A stretch of 9,016 bases of DNA from Candidatus Heimdallarchaeota archaeon (GCA_021399405.1 JAAFKL010000365.1:1-9016), one strand, 5' to 3'; positions 1 to 6,771 are shown, counted from the stretch's first letter. The notes: generated from the letters alone by a model not told the origin. Numbers and translations are program-made.

Positions 1-1
1 A

Positions 2-676
2 GGAGTTGTCCTGGCTGGTACAAGGGGTTTAGAAAATAGTAATCCAATAGTGATTGATGGTTTATCTCGAATTGTAATTGCAGTATTTACTATCTGGAAA
101 CTAAGCTCAGACATGCGAAACTTGACCTTACAAATAGATCCGTACACAATTAAAAGATCAAGAATTGTTCAATTTTTCTACGGAATATTATTTCCCCCTA
201 AAGAATTATTTAGATTATTGAAATTCGTTGTTTTGGTTGTAATTGCCTTTTACTTTGTAATGAGCGGGTTGAATCTTCTTGAACAACAAGATGTGAATTT
301 GTACTACCTAGAAGAAACAGAGAAATTGAGCGTAAATCTTCTCTTTCTAGGTATCCAAACTCCAATGATGATGGCTTCAAGAGCAAATGTTAGTAAAACA
401 TTCTCTGATTATTTGAAAAACCTTGATTGGTTGCAGAACTCAATGTATTCAACTTCCCGATCTGGAGCCGGTTTAGCTCAGAGTACAAATTATGCTTCAA
501 AAGAAATATCATTCTCATCAATTAATTCTAACGGTAAGCACTTGTGGTTTTCTGTATTTTTATTGATTCTATTACAAGCCTTTGAAAAACAAATTTTGGC
601 ACAGGACCAACTGCTAGAATCCGTAACACGCTTATTTAGTATTATTTGGGTCAATATTCACAACATGATTTTTTGA
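2..676 (+). CDS. Membrane protein of unknown function, 5' end outside window
   Basis: I do not recognise this protein. The frame is open from base 2, with no stop before the left edge, so the gene probably begins outside the window. A GTG at 50 is the first conventional start inside (208 residues from there), but it has no TATA box at leaderless distance and no Shine-Dalgarno site. Counting from that GTG, there is a strong membrane helix at about residues 57-77 (LLKFVVLVVIAFYFV core). A second, weaker hydrophobic stretch at about 165-178 ends in a charged tail. The region between them is polar and rich in Ser, Thr and Asn. The two helices would give a hairpin with a long loop on one side of the membrane. 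A run of six T at 669-674 overlaps the stop and could act as an archaeal terminator. Coding is likely from length and hydrophobic pattern; the function is unknown. Confidence 0.6.
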   Translation, partial: GVVLAGTRGLENSNPIVIDGLSRIVIAVFTIWKLSSDMRNLTLQIDPYTIKRSRIVQFFYGILFPPKELFRLLKFVVLVVIAFYFVMSGLNLLEQQDVNLYYLEETEKLSVNLLFLGIQTPMMMASRANVSKTFSDYLKNLDWLQNSMYSTSRSGAGLAQSTNYASKEISFSSINSNGKHLWFSVFLLILLQAFEKQILAQDQLLESVTRLFSIIWVNIHNMIF

Positions 677-715
677 GAAGGACCTGTAGATACAGTATAC
701 TTAGTCTACCAAATG

Positions 716-725
716 TTTATAAAAT
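716..725 (+). promoter_or_regulatory. TATA box for the 116-residue repeat protein
   Basis: TTTATAAAAT is centred about 28 bases before the ATG at 748. This is the spacing expected for archaeal TBP/TFB promoters giving a leaderless transcript. It supports the start at 748 over the farther upstream ATG at 646, which lies inside the preceding gene. Confidence 0.55.
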
Positions 726-747
726 TATAACAAATCTCATCTTAAAG

Positions 748-1098
748 ATGTCCCAAAGTGACTTAGATGAACTTCTAAACTACACCTTACAAGAGATGGC
801 AAAAGTAGCAAAGGAAAATGGAACAATCACTTATCAAGAATTCGAAATTATGAGACAAGTTCGTTATGATGTAAGTGAATATCAAAATGCATTGGCTAAG
901 GCACTAGATGATGGTATCATCACATCTGAAGAAAAACACACGTTGGCTAAAATGAAAGATGACATCCTCCAAAACGTTGTTACGGTAGCAAATTTTGATA
1001 AGGTCGTGGACGATGAAGAAAAGGGCTTAATCGTTAAAATTACTCAAATCGTGAATGAATATTTGGCTGAAATGGAAGATAAAGGGTCTAAGGCGTGA
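748..1098 (+). CDS. Small acidic protein with three ~30-residue EF-hand/TerB-like repeats
   Basis: This is a 116-residue soluble protein, highly charged and predicted all-helical, with no signal peptide or membrane segment. After a short N-terminal helix it shows three similar units at about residues 24-53, 55-83 and 84-111. Each starts with an acidic turn (NGTITYQE, DGIITSEE, DKVVDDEE) followed by a helix of similar hydrophobic spacing. The turns resemble the D-G-x-I-x-x-x-E pattern of EF-hand or TerB-like loops, but none is a full canonical 12-residue calcium loop, so metal binding is only a possibility. I chose the start at 748 because a TATA box sits 28 bases upstream; an in-frame ATG at 646 would add 34 residues overlapping the previous gene in another frame. 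No function can be assigned. Similar small acidic proteins occur in Nitrososphaeria, by recollection only. Confidence 0.75.
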   Translation: MSQSDLDELLNYTLQEMAKVAKENGTITYQEFEIMRQVRYDVSEYQNALAKALDDGIITSEEKHTLAKMKDDILQNVVTVANFDKVVDDEEKGLIVKITQIVNEYLAEMEDKGSKA

Positions 1099-1180
1099 AT
1101 AACGGTAATTTCAATTTATAGTCCAAATTATCTATCACAAGCACAAATTTCAAAAATGAATTCTCAAATTCCCATAATTG

Positions 1181-1189
1181 TTATTTAAA
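1181..1189 (+). promoter_or_regulatory. TATA box for the aldehyde dehydrogenase
   Basis: TTATTTAAA is centred about 35 bases before the ATG at 1221, in a 122-base gene-free gap. Initiation about 26 bases downstream would leave a leader of roughly 8-10 bases. No Shine-Dalgarno site is seen before the ATG. Confidence 0.5.
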
Positions 1190-1220
1190 CCTTATAGTTA
1201 CTCGCCAATTTCATAAACCA

Positions 1221-2597
1221 ATGAAATTTACAACTATTAATCCTACTACTGAACAATCCATCGCTGAGTACGAAACAATGAGTTATGGCGAAATAGGACA
1301 TATTCTAGAATCTTCACATACTGCATACAAATCCTGGAAAAATACTTCTATGGACGAGAGAAAGATGTTGTTTCGTAGGCTGGCAGATGTTCTAAGATTG
1401 AGGAAAGATGATTTTGCCAAGTTAATGGTTACTGAAATGGGGAAGCCAATTAAACAAGCAGAAGCAGAGGTTGAAAAATGTGCTTGGACCTGCGAGGTTT
1501 ATGCAGATAACGTGGATGAATGGTTACATTCCGAGACGGTTATCGCCGATGGAAAAGAGCATTGTGTGATATTTCAGCCTCTTGGAGTGATTTTATCAGT
1601 TATGCCTTGGAATTTTCCTTTTTGGCAGGCATTTAGATTTGCTATCCCTTCAATAATTGTAGGAAATACATCGCTTTTGAAACATTCAAACAATGTTCCT
1701 GGTTGTGCGCTTGCAATAGAAGAAGCATTTACTCAGGCAGGCTTTCCAAAGTATGTCTTCTCAACCATACTTGCAGATCATGATCAAGTTGCTGATATTT
1801 TAGAATCTCAGTATATTCATGGTGTATCACTCACAGGCAGCACTTATGCAGGAGCGAAGATAGCAAAGATTGCTGGAACAAATCTGAAAAAGGTCGTTCT
1901 CGAGCTTGGGGGATCAGATCCATTTATTGTTCTGGAAGATGCAGATCTAGATTTTGCTGTAAAGAATGCTGTGATAGGTCGAACACAAAACAATGGACAG
2001 AGCTGTATTGCTGCAAAACGGTTTATTGTCCATGATTCAGTTGCTTCAGAATTCTGCAGCAAATTCGCTAAAGCTTTGACAAATTTGAAGGTAGGTGATC
2101 CAATGGATCCTGATGTTGACATAGGTCCAATGGCCAATCTTGGTGAATACAATCTAATTAAGGAACAAATCGAGGATGCTATTGAACATGAAGGCATAAT
2201 ATTGGCAGGAGGGCAAATACCAGACAAAGCAGGGTATTTTGTAGAGCCAACTTTGGTTACTAATACAAATTCTAATATGAAAATTGTGAAAGATGAAGTA
2301 TTTGGACCAGTGGCACCCGTACTAACTTTTTCTTCTGATAGTGAAGCAATAAAACTAGCAAACAATACTGAATTCGGTCTCGGAGGGTCTGTATGGGGGA
2401 AAGATGAGGAGCGAACGAAAATGATTGCAGAGGAATTAGAGTGTGGAAGTGTATTTATCAATTCAATTGTCAAATCGGACCCAAGAATGCCATTTGGTGG
2501 TGTAAAAAAGAGTGGGATTGGTCGTGAACTATCCAAATATGGTCTAAAAGAATTTGTAAATGTAAAAGCAATTAATATTTATTCACACAATGATTAA
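1221..2597 (+). CDS. NAD(P)-dependent aldehyde dehydrogenase, succinate-semialdehyde dehydrogenase (GabD1-like)
   Basis: This 458-residue cytosolic protein is a complete aldehyde dehydrogenase of the short-N-terminus GabD1 type, which oxidises succinic semialdehyde to succinate. Visible landmarks are the PWNFP motif with oxyanion-hole Asn131, cofactor-contact Lys154, the GST turn at 206-208, the general base Glu228 in LELGGSDP, and the nucleophile Cys262 in NNGQSC. The 34-residue Glu-Cys spacing is typical of the family. The cofactor-ribose motif EVFGP starts at Glu359, and the family ending PFGGVKKSGIGREL is present. The start matches the family's INPxT opening, and a TATA box lies about 35 bases upstream. 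The gene is monocistronic and converges on the transporter with an 18-base gap. In archaea using the 3-hydroxypropionate/4-hydroxybutyrate cycle, ALDH-fold enzymes may also act as acyl-CoA reductases, so the physiological direction and substrate are uncertain. The family call is secure; the substrate is inferred. Confidence 0.93.
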   Translation: MKFTTINPTTEQSIAEYETMSYGEIGHILESSHTAYKSWKNTSMDERKMLFRRLADVLRLRKDDFAKLMVTEMGKPIKQAEAEVEKCAWTCEVYADNVDEWLHSETVIADGKEHCVIFQPLGVILSVMPWNFPFWQAFRFAIPSIIVGNTSLLKHSNNVPGCALAIEEAFTQAGFPKYVFSTILADHDQVADILESQYIHGVSLTGSTYAGAKIAKIAGTNLKKVVLELGGSDPFIVLEDADLDFAVKNAVIGRTQNNGQSCIAAKRFIVHDSVASEFCSKFAKALTNLKVGDPMDPDVDIGPMANLGEYNLIKEQIEDAIEHEGIILAGGQIPDKAGYFVEPTLVTNTNSNMKIVKDEVFGPVAPVLTFSSDSEAIKLANNTEFGLGGSVWGKDEERTKMIAEELECGSVFINSIVKSDPRMPFGGVKKSGIGRELSKYGLKEFVNVKAINIYSHND

Positions 2598-2615
2598 TAT
2601 TGATATTTGTAATAA

Positions 2616-4154
2616 CTAGCTTGTAGTTGTTGCGGTAACTTGATTTCTAGATTTATCCTTAACATACAATAATATAGATAAAATGATCGCAAAGCCAAAA
2701 ATATATGGAGTAACTGTAAGGACATCACCGTATAGTGCATAATCAGAATCTTGAACACCATACAAACCTCCTGCAGCACCTGATAATACGTCGGATATTA
2801 CATACAAGACAATCATAATCATAAATGATGGAGTTACATATTTTGTCCAACCGAACCAAATTTTACCAAGTTTGAATTTACTTCCAATGTTGACTTCCTT
2901 AAGTACAACATTTTTGGGAACATACCAAGTAAATGCTACAATAGCTATGATACTTCCGATTATCAAACCCATAGCACCTACAAATATGTCAAGATTGTAC
3001 AAGAATCCGCCCGAATGTGGAGAGATTGCTGAAGGTATCGCTAAAATTATAGTACCGACTGCAACAAAACTATACGCTTTCTTTCTTTCCCAATTGAATT
3101 GGTCTACTAATGCAACTGTTGTTACTTCAATAATCGCAGTCATAGGTAGATATGCTGCAAAAAAGAACATGACGAAAAATACGAACATACCAAGCCTAAT
3201 TAGTGTTGTACTCGCATCAATTGCTTGAAATGCTTCTGGAATTAATCCAAAAAATAGACCTGGGCCAAAATCTGCCAGATCCCCATCAATATTTGCAAAA
3301 TTGACAATTCCAATTATCAATAAGACAGAAATTATACTTGCAAGAGTGTTCCCGAAAACAGTGAAACCTGCATTTACAGGTATGTTATGAGCCTTTTTCT
3401 TCTGCATATAACTACCATACAATACCATGAATGTGCCACCTAAACACAGTGAAAAGAACGCTTGACCTAATGCCGTAATAAACGTATATGACGTAACGCT
3501 TGAAGTATTTACGGTAGTTAAATATCTAATAGTTGGACCAAAAACACCGGGTTGTGATAAAACACCAATTGTCATTACAATAATTGTAATATAAAAAATT
3601 GGTACAATTTTGTTACTAAAGCTCTGTATTCTCTTTTGACCTCCAACTACTATTGGTGCGACCAATAAAATGACAATTGCTGCAAAGAATAATTGTGAAA
3701 TTGGATTATTTGCAACATTATTATCAAAATATGCACCGCTATCAGTAGATGAATTTGCAAGGCTGTCATCTGTTAATGCTGAAAAGGCATATCTAACAAT
3801 CCAACCGATCCATATTGCAAAATAACTTCCTATTGCAAATACAACTGCTAATAAGAAAATACTAACTGGTTTGCTTGCTGGGAATTTAACATTTTTAAAT
3901 GCACCATCTGGCCCTCTACCGGTTAATCTTCCAAGCCCCCATTCTGCAGTCAATGCAGGATATACAAATAAAGATGCAATGATCAAATATATTAGAATAA
4001 AGCCACCACCACCAAAATTAACTGTTTGATAGGGGAATCTCCATAATGTACTGAAACAAACGGTCATGCCTAACATAATTGAAACAATGCTTGATTTGCT
4101 ATCACTATCAAAACATGTATGACATAAGGAATCAGTGTATTGTTCGTTTTCCAT
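2616..4154 (-). CDS. Neurotransmitter:sodium symporter (NSS/SNF) family transporter
   Basis: This 512-residue inner-membrane protein has the LeuT fold and about 12 helices. The family signature is clear. Helix 1 carries LWRFPY (37-42), followed by a glycine-rich GGGGF (48-52). Helix 6 carries ALGQAFFSLCLGG (228-240). Helix 8 spans about 322-350. Members import amino acids or related compounds with sodium. Against LeuT by eye, several site residues differ: Thr36 replaces the Na1 ligand Asn27, Leu336-Pro337 replace the Na2 ligands Thr354-Ser355, and Phe112 or Tyr111 sits at the substrate-contacting Tyr108. Substrate and even ion coupling are therefore unclear. The N-terminal tail holds a CxxC (Cys11, Cys14). 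An AGAGGA lies nine bases before the ATG, and a TATA-like box lies further up. The transporter is downstream of, and codirectional with, the Egghead-like gene but 114 bases away, so it is probably transcribed on its own. It converges on the dehydrogenase. Confidence 0.9.
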   Translation of the reverse strand: MENEQYTDSLCHTCFDSDSKSSIVSIMLGMTVCFSTLWRFPYQTVNFGGGGFILIYLIIASLFVYPALTAEWGLGRLTGRGPDGAFKNVKFPASKPVSIFLLAVVFAIGSYFAIWIGWIVRYAFSALTDDSLANSSTDSGAYFDNNVANNPISQLFFAAIVILLVAPIVVGGQKRIQSFSNKIVPIFYITIIVMTIGVLSQPGVFGPTIRYLTTVNTSSVTSYTFITALGQAFFSLCLGGTFMVLYGSYMQKKKAHNIPVNAGFTVFGNTLASIISVLLIIGIVNFANIDGDLADFGPGLFFGLIPEAFQAIDASTTLIRLGMFVFFVMFFFAAYLPMTAIIEVTTVALVDQFNWERKKAYSFVAVGTIILAIPSAISPHSGGFLYNLDIFVGAMGLIIGSIIAIVAFTWYVPKNVVLKEVNIGSKFKLGKIWFGWTKYVTPSFMIMIVLYVISDVLSGAAGGLYGVQDSDYALYGDVLTVTPYIFGFAIILSILLYVKDKSRNQVTATTTS

Positions 4155-4162
4155 AATTAAAA

Positions 4163-4168
4163 TCCTCT
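4163..4168 (-). promoter_or_regulatory. Shine-Dalgarno-like site before the transporter
   Basis: On the minus strand AGAGGA precedes the ATG (4154-4152) by nine bases, a workable spacing. If it is used, the transcript must have a leader, which would favour an upstream TATA (for example the TATATATAT run near 4246-4258) over the box at 4174-4183. Confidence 0.35.
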
Positions 4169-4173
4169 AATTG

Positions 4174-4183
4174 ATTTATTTAC
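4174..4183 (-). promoter_or_regulatory. TATA-like box for the transporter
   Basis: The minus strand reads GTAAATAAAT, centred about 24-25 bases before the ATG at 4154, which would give a leaderless transcript. It competes with the Shine-Dalgarno reading nearby, and only one of the two is likely to matter. Confidence 0.35.
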
Positions 4184-4268
4184 AAGAATTTAGCTTACAA
4201 ATAAGGGTTCTGCTCAGAGGACATATAGGACAAATTTGGGACAAAATATATATAATAATATTTCTTTT

Positions 4269-5726
4269 TTATGTTTGCAAAAGTTTTGGAGTCAATTCCC
4301 ATACAGCTTTGTTATATCCTAATGACCATTTTAATATTGTGAAAAAAGCAATACCTGTGTCAATTAGAGTTGCAAATGGAGTGATCAGTAATATGACTAT
4401 ATGCTCTCGGATTTTATGAATTCTACTAATATTTGATGATTTTATATTGTGATACAAACCGATTTGTATAGATAATAACCATAATACAGCTCCTATTAAT
4501 GAAAGGGTAATCATCCAACTTGGTACCATAGGCATAGTCAAATTCATGGGTTTGTTAGATGTGTCTGCATATATTTCAGACATTGAATTTCCCTCGATTG
4601 CTCCTTTTATAATTGATGTACCAAAATAAATGATCCCTGAGACCGAAATTAATGAAGGGATAAATCCTAATGCGTAAAAATATAATTTTACACGAATTCT
4701 TAATCCTATTAAATTTTTATTAGGAGAAATACTAGCATGATATTCTGGCCATTTTTTAATAATGTCAATTGATTGCAAACTACCTCTTATCCAGCGAACT
4801 CTTTGTTTAATTGAATCATTCAATGTGAAAGCTGGCTGTTCTATCATATTAGCCCCATGCCAGCCAAATATTGATTTCCCATATTTCAAATATGCTTTTA
4901 TTCCAAAAACTAAATCCTCTGCTACCACTGGATATCCTTTTAGCAAACCAAAATCCCAACCCAAATCACATTCAACATCTGCTCTAACTACAATATTTGA
5001 TCCATGTAAATGATATGGAAGGCCATTTTTTGTTGATGAATAACATTCGTAACAATTCCATGGTCTGAGGCTCTCCATTTGTCTACTATAAATCCCAGAT
5101 TTAAACCAATTATTAGAATAAAAAATGGGGCCTTGAAATATTGTTTTGTTTGGATATTTCAAAACAGAAGCAATTATCGTTTTTAACCCTCCAGAATTGA
5201 TTGTTGATTCAGCATCAAAATGAATAATATATTGATTTTTAAGACTTAATCCTTTTTTCTTTGCAATTTTTTCTCTAACTTCTATCATGTAATGTAAAGC
5301 TCTAGCTTTCAATTTTGTTGAATTATCAGTTTTATAATTTTGAGGGACTACATGGAAATTATAATTCAGTTTGGTGTTCAATGTTTTCATATAATATTGA
5401 TCATCATGGTTTTCTGTTAATATATCAATAATAATTTTTGAACTGATGACGTTTTTTAAACTACCAATAGCTATCTCCAATTTTTCCAATCCTTCTCCGA
5501 TTACTCCCATCTCACCACCTTTGGTAGTTATTTGAATGATAAATGTTGGAATATCTTTGACCTTTGATATAATTTTATCAAATTCTTCGGCACTTATTGT
5601 ATTCTCGAAATATCTAACTCCACGAATAAAACTTGGATAAAAGTATAGAAAATAAATTGATGTAATTAGAATATAGAAAGTAAATAGAATTAATGTTAGA
5701 AGGTGTAAGTAAAAATCAGCCAGCAT
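4269..5726 (-). CDS. Membrane-anchored family 2 glycosyltransferase, Egghead-like
   Basis: This 485-residue processive-type GT2 has a cytosolic catalytic domain between an N-terminal membrane helix (about 5-30) and three C-terminal helices (about 348-369, 403-425, 445-468). The GT-A motifs are all present: the DxD metal site as Asp171-Ala-Glu173 (FDAES), the catalytic base region VAEDL with Glu270-Asp271, and QRVRW (308-312), which in cellulose-synthase-like enzymes grips the acceptor sugar. The HGSNIVVRADVE segment (241-252) and overall layout resemble Egghead, the animal beta-1,4-mannosyltransferase acting on glycolipids, and related archaeal and bacterial proteins. By analogy it would transfer a sugar, possibly mannose, from a nucleotide donor to a lipid-linked acceptor at the cytosolic face. 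A second CxxC (Cys225, Cys228) is unexplained. It lies 18 bases after the DUF2064 gene with a GAGGT site between, so the two form an operon. Family is confident; donor and product are inferred. Confidence 0.85.
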   Translation of the reverse strand: MLADFYLHLLTLILFTFYILITSIYFLYFYPSFIRGVRYFENTISAEEFDKIISKVKDIPTFIIQITTKGGEMGVIGEGLEKLEIAIGSLKNVISSKIIIDILTENHDDQYYMKTLNTKLNYNFHVVPQNYKTDNSTKLKARALHYMIEVREKIAKKKGLSLKNQYIIHFDAESTINSGGLKTIIASVLKYPNKTIFQGPIFYSNNWFKSGIYSRQMESLRPWNCYECYSSTKNGLPYHLHGSNIVVRADVECDLGWDFGLLKGYPVVAEDLVFGIKAYLKYGKSIFGWHGANMIEQPAFTLNDSIKQRVRWIRGSLQSIDIIKKWPEYHASISPNKNLIGLRIRVKLYFYALGFIPSLISVSGIIYFGTSIIKGAIEGNSMSEIYADTSNKPMNLTMPMVPSWMITLSLIGAVLWLLSIQIGLYHNIKSSNISRIHKIREHIVILLITPFATLIDTGIAFFTILKWSLGYNKAVWELTPKLLQT

Positions 5727-5737
5727 AGTTCTATATA

Positions 5738-5742
5738 ACCTC
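5738..5742 (-). promoter_or_regulatory. Shine-Dalgarno site for the Egghead-like gene
   Basis: The minus strand has GAGGT eleven bases before the ATG at 5726, inside the 18-base gap after the DUF2064 stop. It fits the archaeal anti-SD sequence and supports internal initiation within a two-gene operon. Confidence 0.5.
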
Positions 5743-5744
5743 GG

Positions 5745-6548
5745 TTATTTTATTTTATCTATAACTTTTCCTCTATTATTCTTATCATCTACATTTATTT
5801 TTAATCTTAATTTTCTTATTGTGTTAAATGTATTTTTAGGAATAGAGAATCCCAAGTCTTCAACTTCTAAAGTATCAAATTGTAAATATAATTCGACACT
5901 CTCCAACCATGAAATTAAACCAACCAAATCAGATTCCTGATCGATATCACCTAATTCACTCAATAAGGTAAAAGATAAATTTTGATTGACCACAAATTTT
6001 GCAAAATTGCTAAGTTCAACTCCTTCAAATATTTTTTCAAAATCATCTAAATTTAAATTATCATTAATCCCGATTAAATATATCCCGGCCTCTGCACTTG
6101 GACCTAAAACAACGTCGTATTTGTCTAAGAATAATATTGTTTTATTAAGTTGAGAAGGTTGGATTTGAGGACTATCTGCCCCTAACACTATAATTTTACT
6201 GTATCCTTGAAGACGAACCCATTTAATCGCATCTTTCATCCTTGAACCGAATATGCCCTCTGATTGTATATGGAATGCGGGATATATTTTCTTATAATTT
6301 ATCAATTCATTTTTGTTGAAAAACGGTAAGTCGACCAGTTTGTTAGAAGTTATGCTGATAGTGTCTGTTAAACTAAATATAATTTGTAGTGCTTGGGATT
6401 TGTTTGATTGTTCAATAGTATCCAAGAGAAACGCTTCATACAAGCTCAGAATCTCTTTTGAACTTAATATACTTGTAGAGAGGCGTGTCTTAACAAATTT
6501 TTCTCTAGGGATTTTTGCGAAAATTAAGATTGCTACGCCATTATTCTC
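5745..6548 (-). CDS. DUF2064 (CofC/MobA-like, TIGR04282-type) protein; start unclear, possible frameshift
   Basis: This soluble GT-A/nucleotidyltransferase-fold protein belongs to DUF2064. The family occurs beside glycosyltransferase genes, and its reaction is not firmly known. Only a TTG at 6443 gives a standard start, but the same frame continues upstream into the family's hallmark FAKxPxxxxVKTRL motif (bases 6480-6521). The real protein must therefore begin near 6545, for about 267 residues. No ATG, GTG or TTG exists in frame between 6444 and the upstream stop at 6669-6671. The only nearby ATG (6550-6548) is out of frame and stops after five codons; one inserted base would join it to the main frame. 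Other landmarks, counted from 6548, are LGADSP (122-127) and, at about 149-158, a GPSAEAGIYLIG loop where most relatives have D-G-G. The C-terminal tail is longer than usual and lysine-rich. It is cotranscribed with the Egghead-like gene. The family is confident; intactness is not. Confidence 0.8.
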   Translation of the reverse strand, partial: ENNGVAILIFAKIPREKFVKTRLSTSILSSKEILSLYEAFLLDTIEQSNKSQALQIIFSLTDTISITSNKLVDLPFFNKNELINYKKIYPAFHIQSEGIFGSRMKDAIKWVRLQGYSKIIVLGADSPQIQPSQLNKTILFLDKYDVVLGPSAEAGIYLIGINDNLNLDDFEKIFEGVELSNFAKFVVNQNLSFTLLSELGDIDQESDLVGLISWLESVELYLQFDTLEVEDLGFSIPKNTFNTIRKLRLKINVDDKNNRGKVIDKIK

Positions 6549-6771
6549 ATTTATATTAATACAGATACCCTCGTATCTTCTGTTCCCCTTGTTCTTAATA
6601 ATATTTAATATTGGTCTAAAAATTATTTTGCTTAATTCTGGTGGTTTTAATCTAAAATTCTTGAATAATTATTTATTAGATTATATGGATTTTAACGAAA
6701 TTTAGTGTTTAAAAATTAAATAAGAATACGTTAATCGATAATTAGAAAAATGGTAAATATCAAGAAATATT
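6549..6771. promoter_or_regulatory. Divergent intergenic region between the two glycan operons
   Basis: This gap of about 220 very AT-rich bases must hold promoters for both directions. Rightward, TTTAAAAATT (6708-6717) and TTAAATAAG (6716-6724) are the best TATA candidates. Leftward, the ATTAAATATTATTAAG stretch on the minus strand (about 6596-6612) is the best but weak. No tRNA, repeat or operator palindrome stands out. The leftward DUF2064 reading frame stays open through half of it, to 6671. Confidence 0.4.
6708..6724 (+). promoter_or_regulatory. TATA-like boxes for the rightward glycan operon
   Basis: Two overlapping A/T boxes, TTTAAAAATT and TTAAATAAG, lie 50-60 bases before the ATG at 6772. 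Initiation about 26 bases downstream would fall at roughly 6738-6746, leaving a leader of about 25-35 bases. That leader would contain a 14-codon open frame starting at 6750. No Shine-Dalgarno site precedes 6772. Confidence 0.35.

Noticed and set aside
646..747. N-terminal extension of the small repeat protein from ATG 646
   Set aside because: It overlaps the end of the previous gene, is basic and unlike the acidic body, and the TATA box at 716-725 points to 748.
1099..1220. tRNA or small RNA in the gap before the dehydrogenase
   Set aside because: No cloverleaf arms or T-loop motif were found; only the TATA box can be supported.
1844..2536. 230-codon open frame on the minus strand
   Set aside because: It lies wholly inside the dehydrogenase, is rich in Ser/Pro, and has no family motif; it is an antisense shadow.
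2594..2779. 61-codon minus-strand frame at the convergent junction
   Set aside because: It overlaps the transporter's C-terminal coding region out of frame and has no start signal or homology cue.
2872..3228. 118-codon plus-strand frame
   Set aside because: It is antisense to transporter helices; its hydrophobicity mirrors that of the real gene.
4171..4419. 82-codon plus-strand frame across the transporter / Egghead-like gap
   Set aside because: Half of it is antisense to the Egghead-like C-terminus; there is no promoter or motif.
4762..5013. 83-codon plus-strand frame inside the Egghead-like gene
   Set aside because: It is antisense to the conserved QRVRW and VAEDL region; a shadow.
6534..6550. 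Programmed -1 frameshift joining the ATG at 6550 to the DUF2064 frame
   Set aside because: A -1 shift at the GCG/TAG codons would restore the frame, but no slippery heptamer or stimulatory hairpin is visible; an indel is the simpler explanation.
6313..6705. 130-codon open frame on the plus strand
   Set aside because: It is antisense to the DUF2064 gene, including its upstream motif region, with low-complexity hydrophobic content; a shadow.
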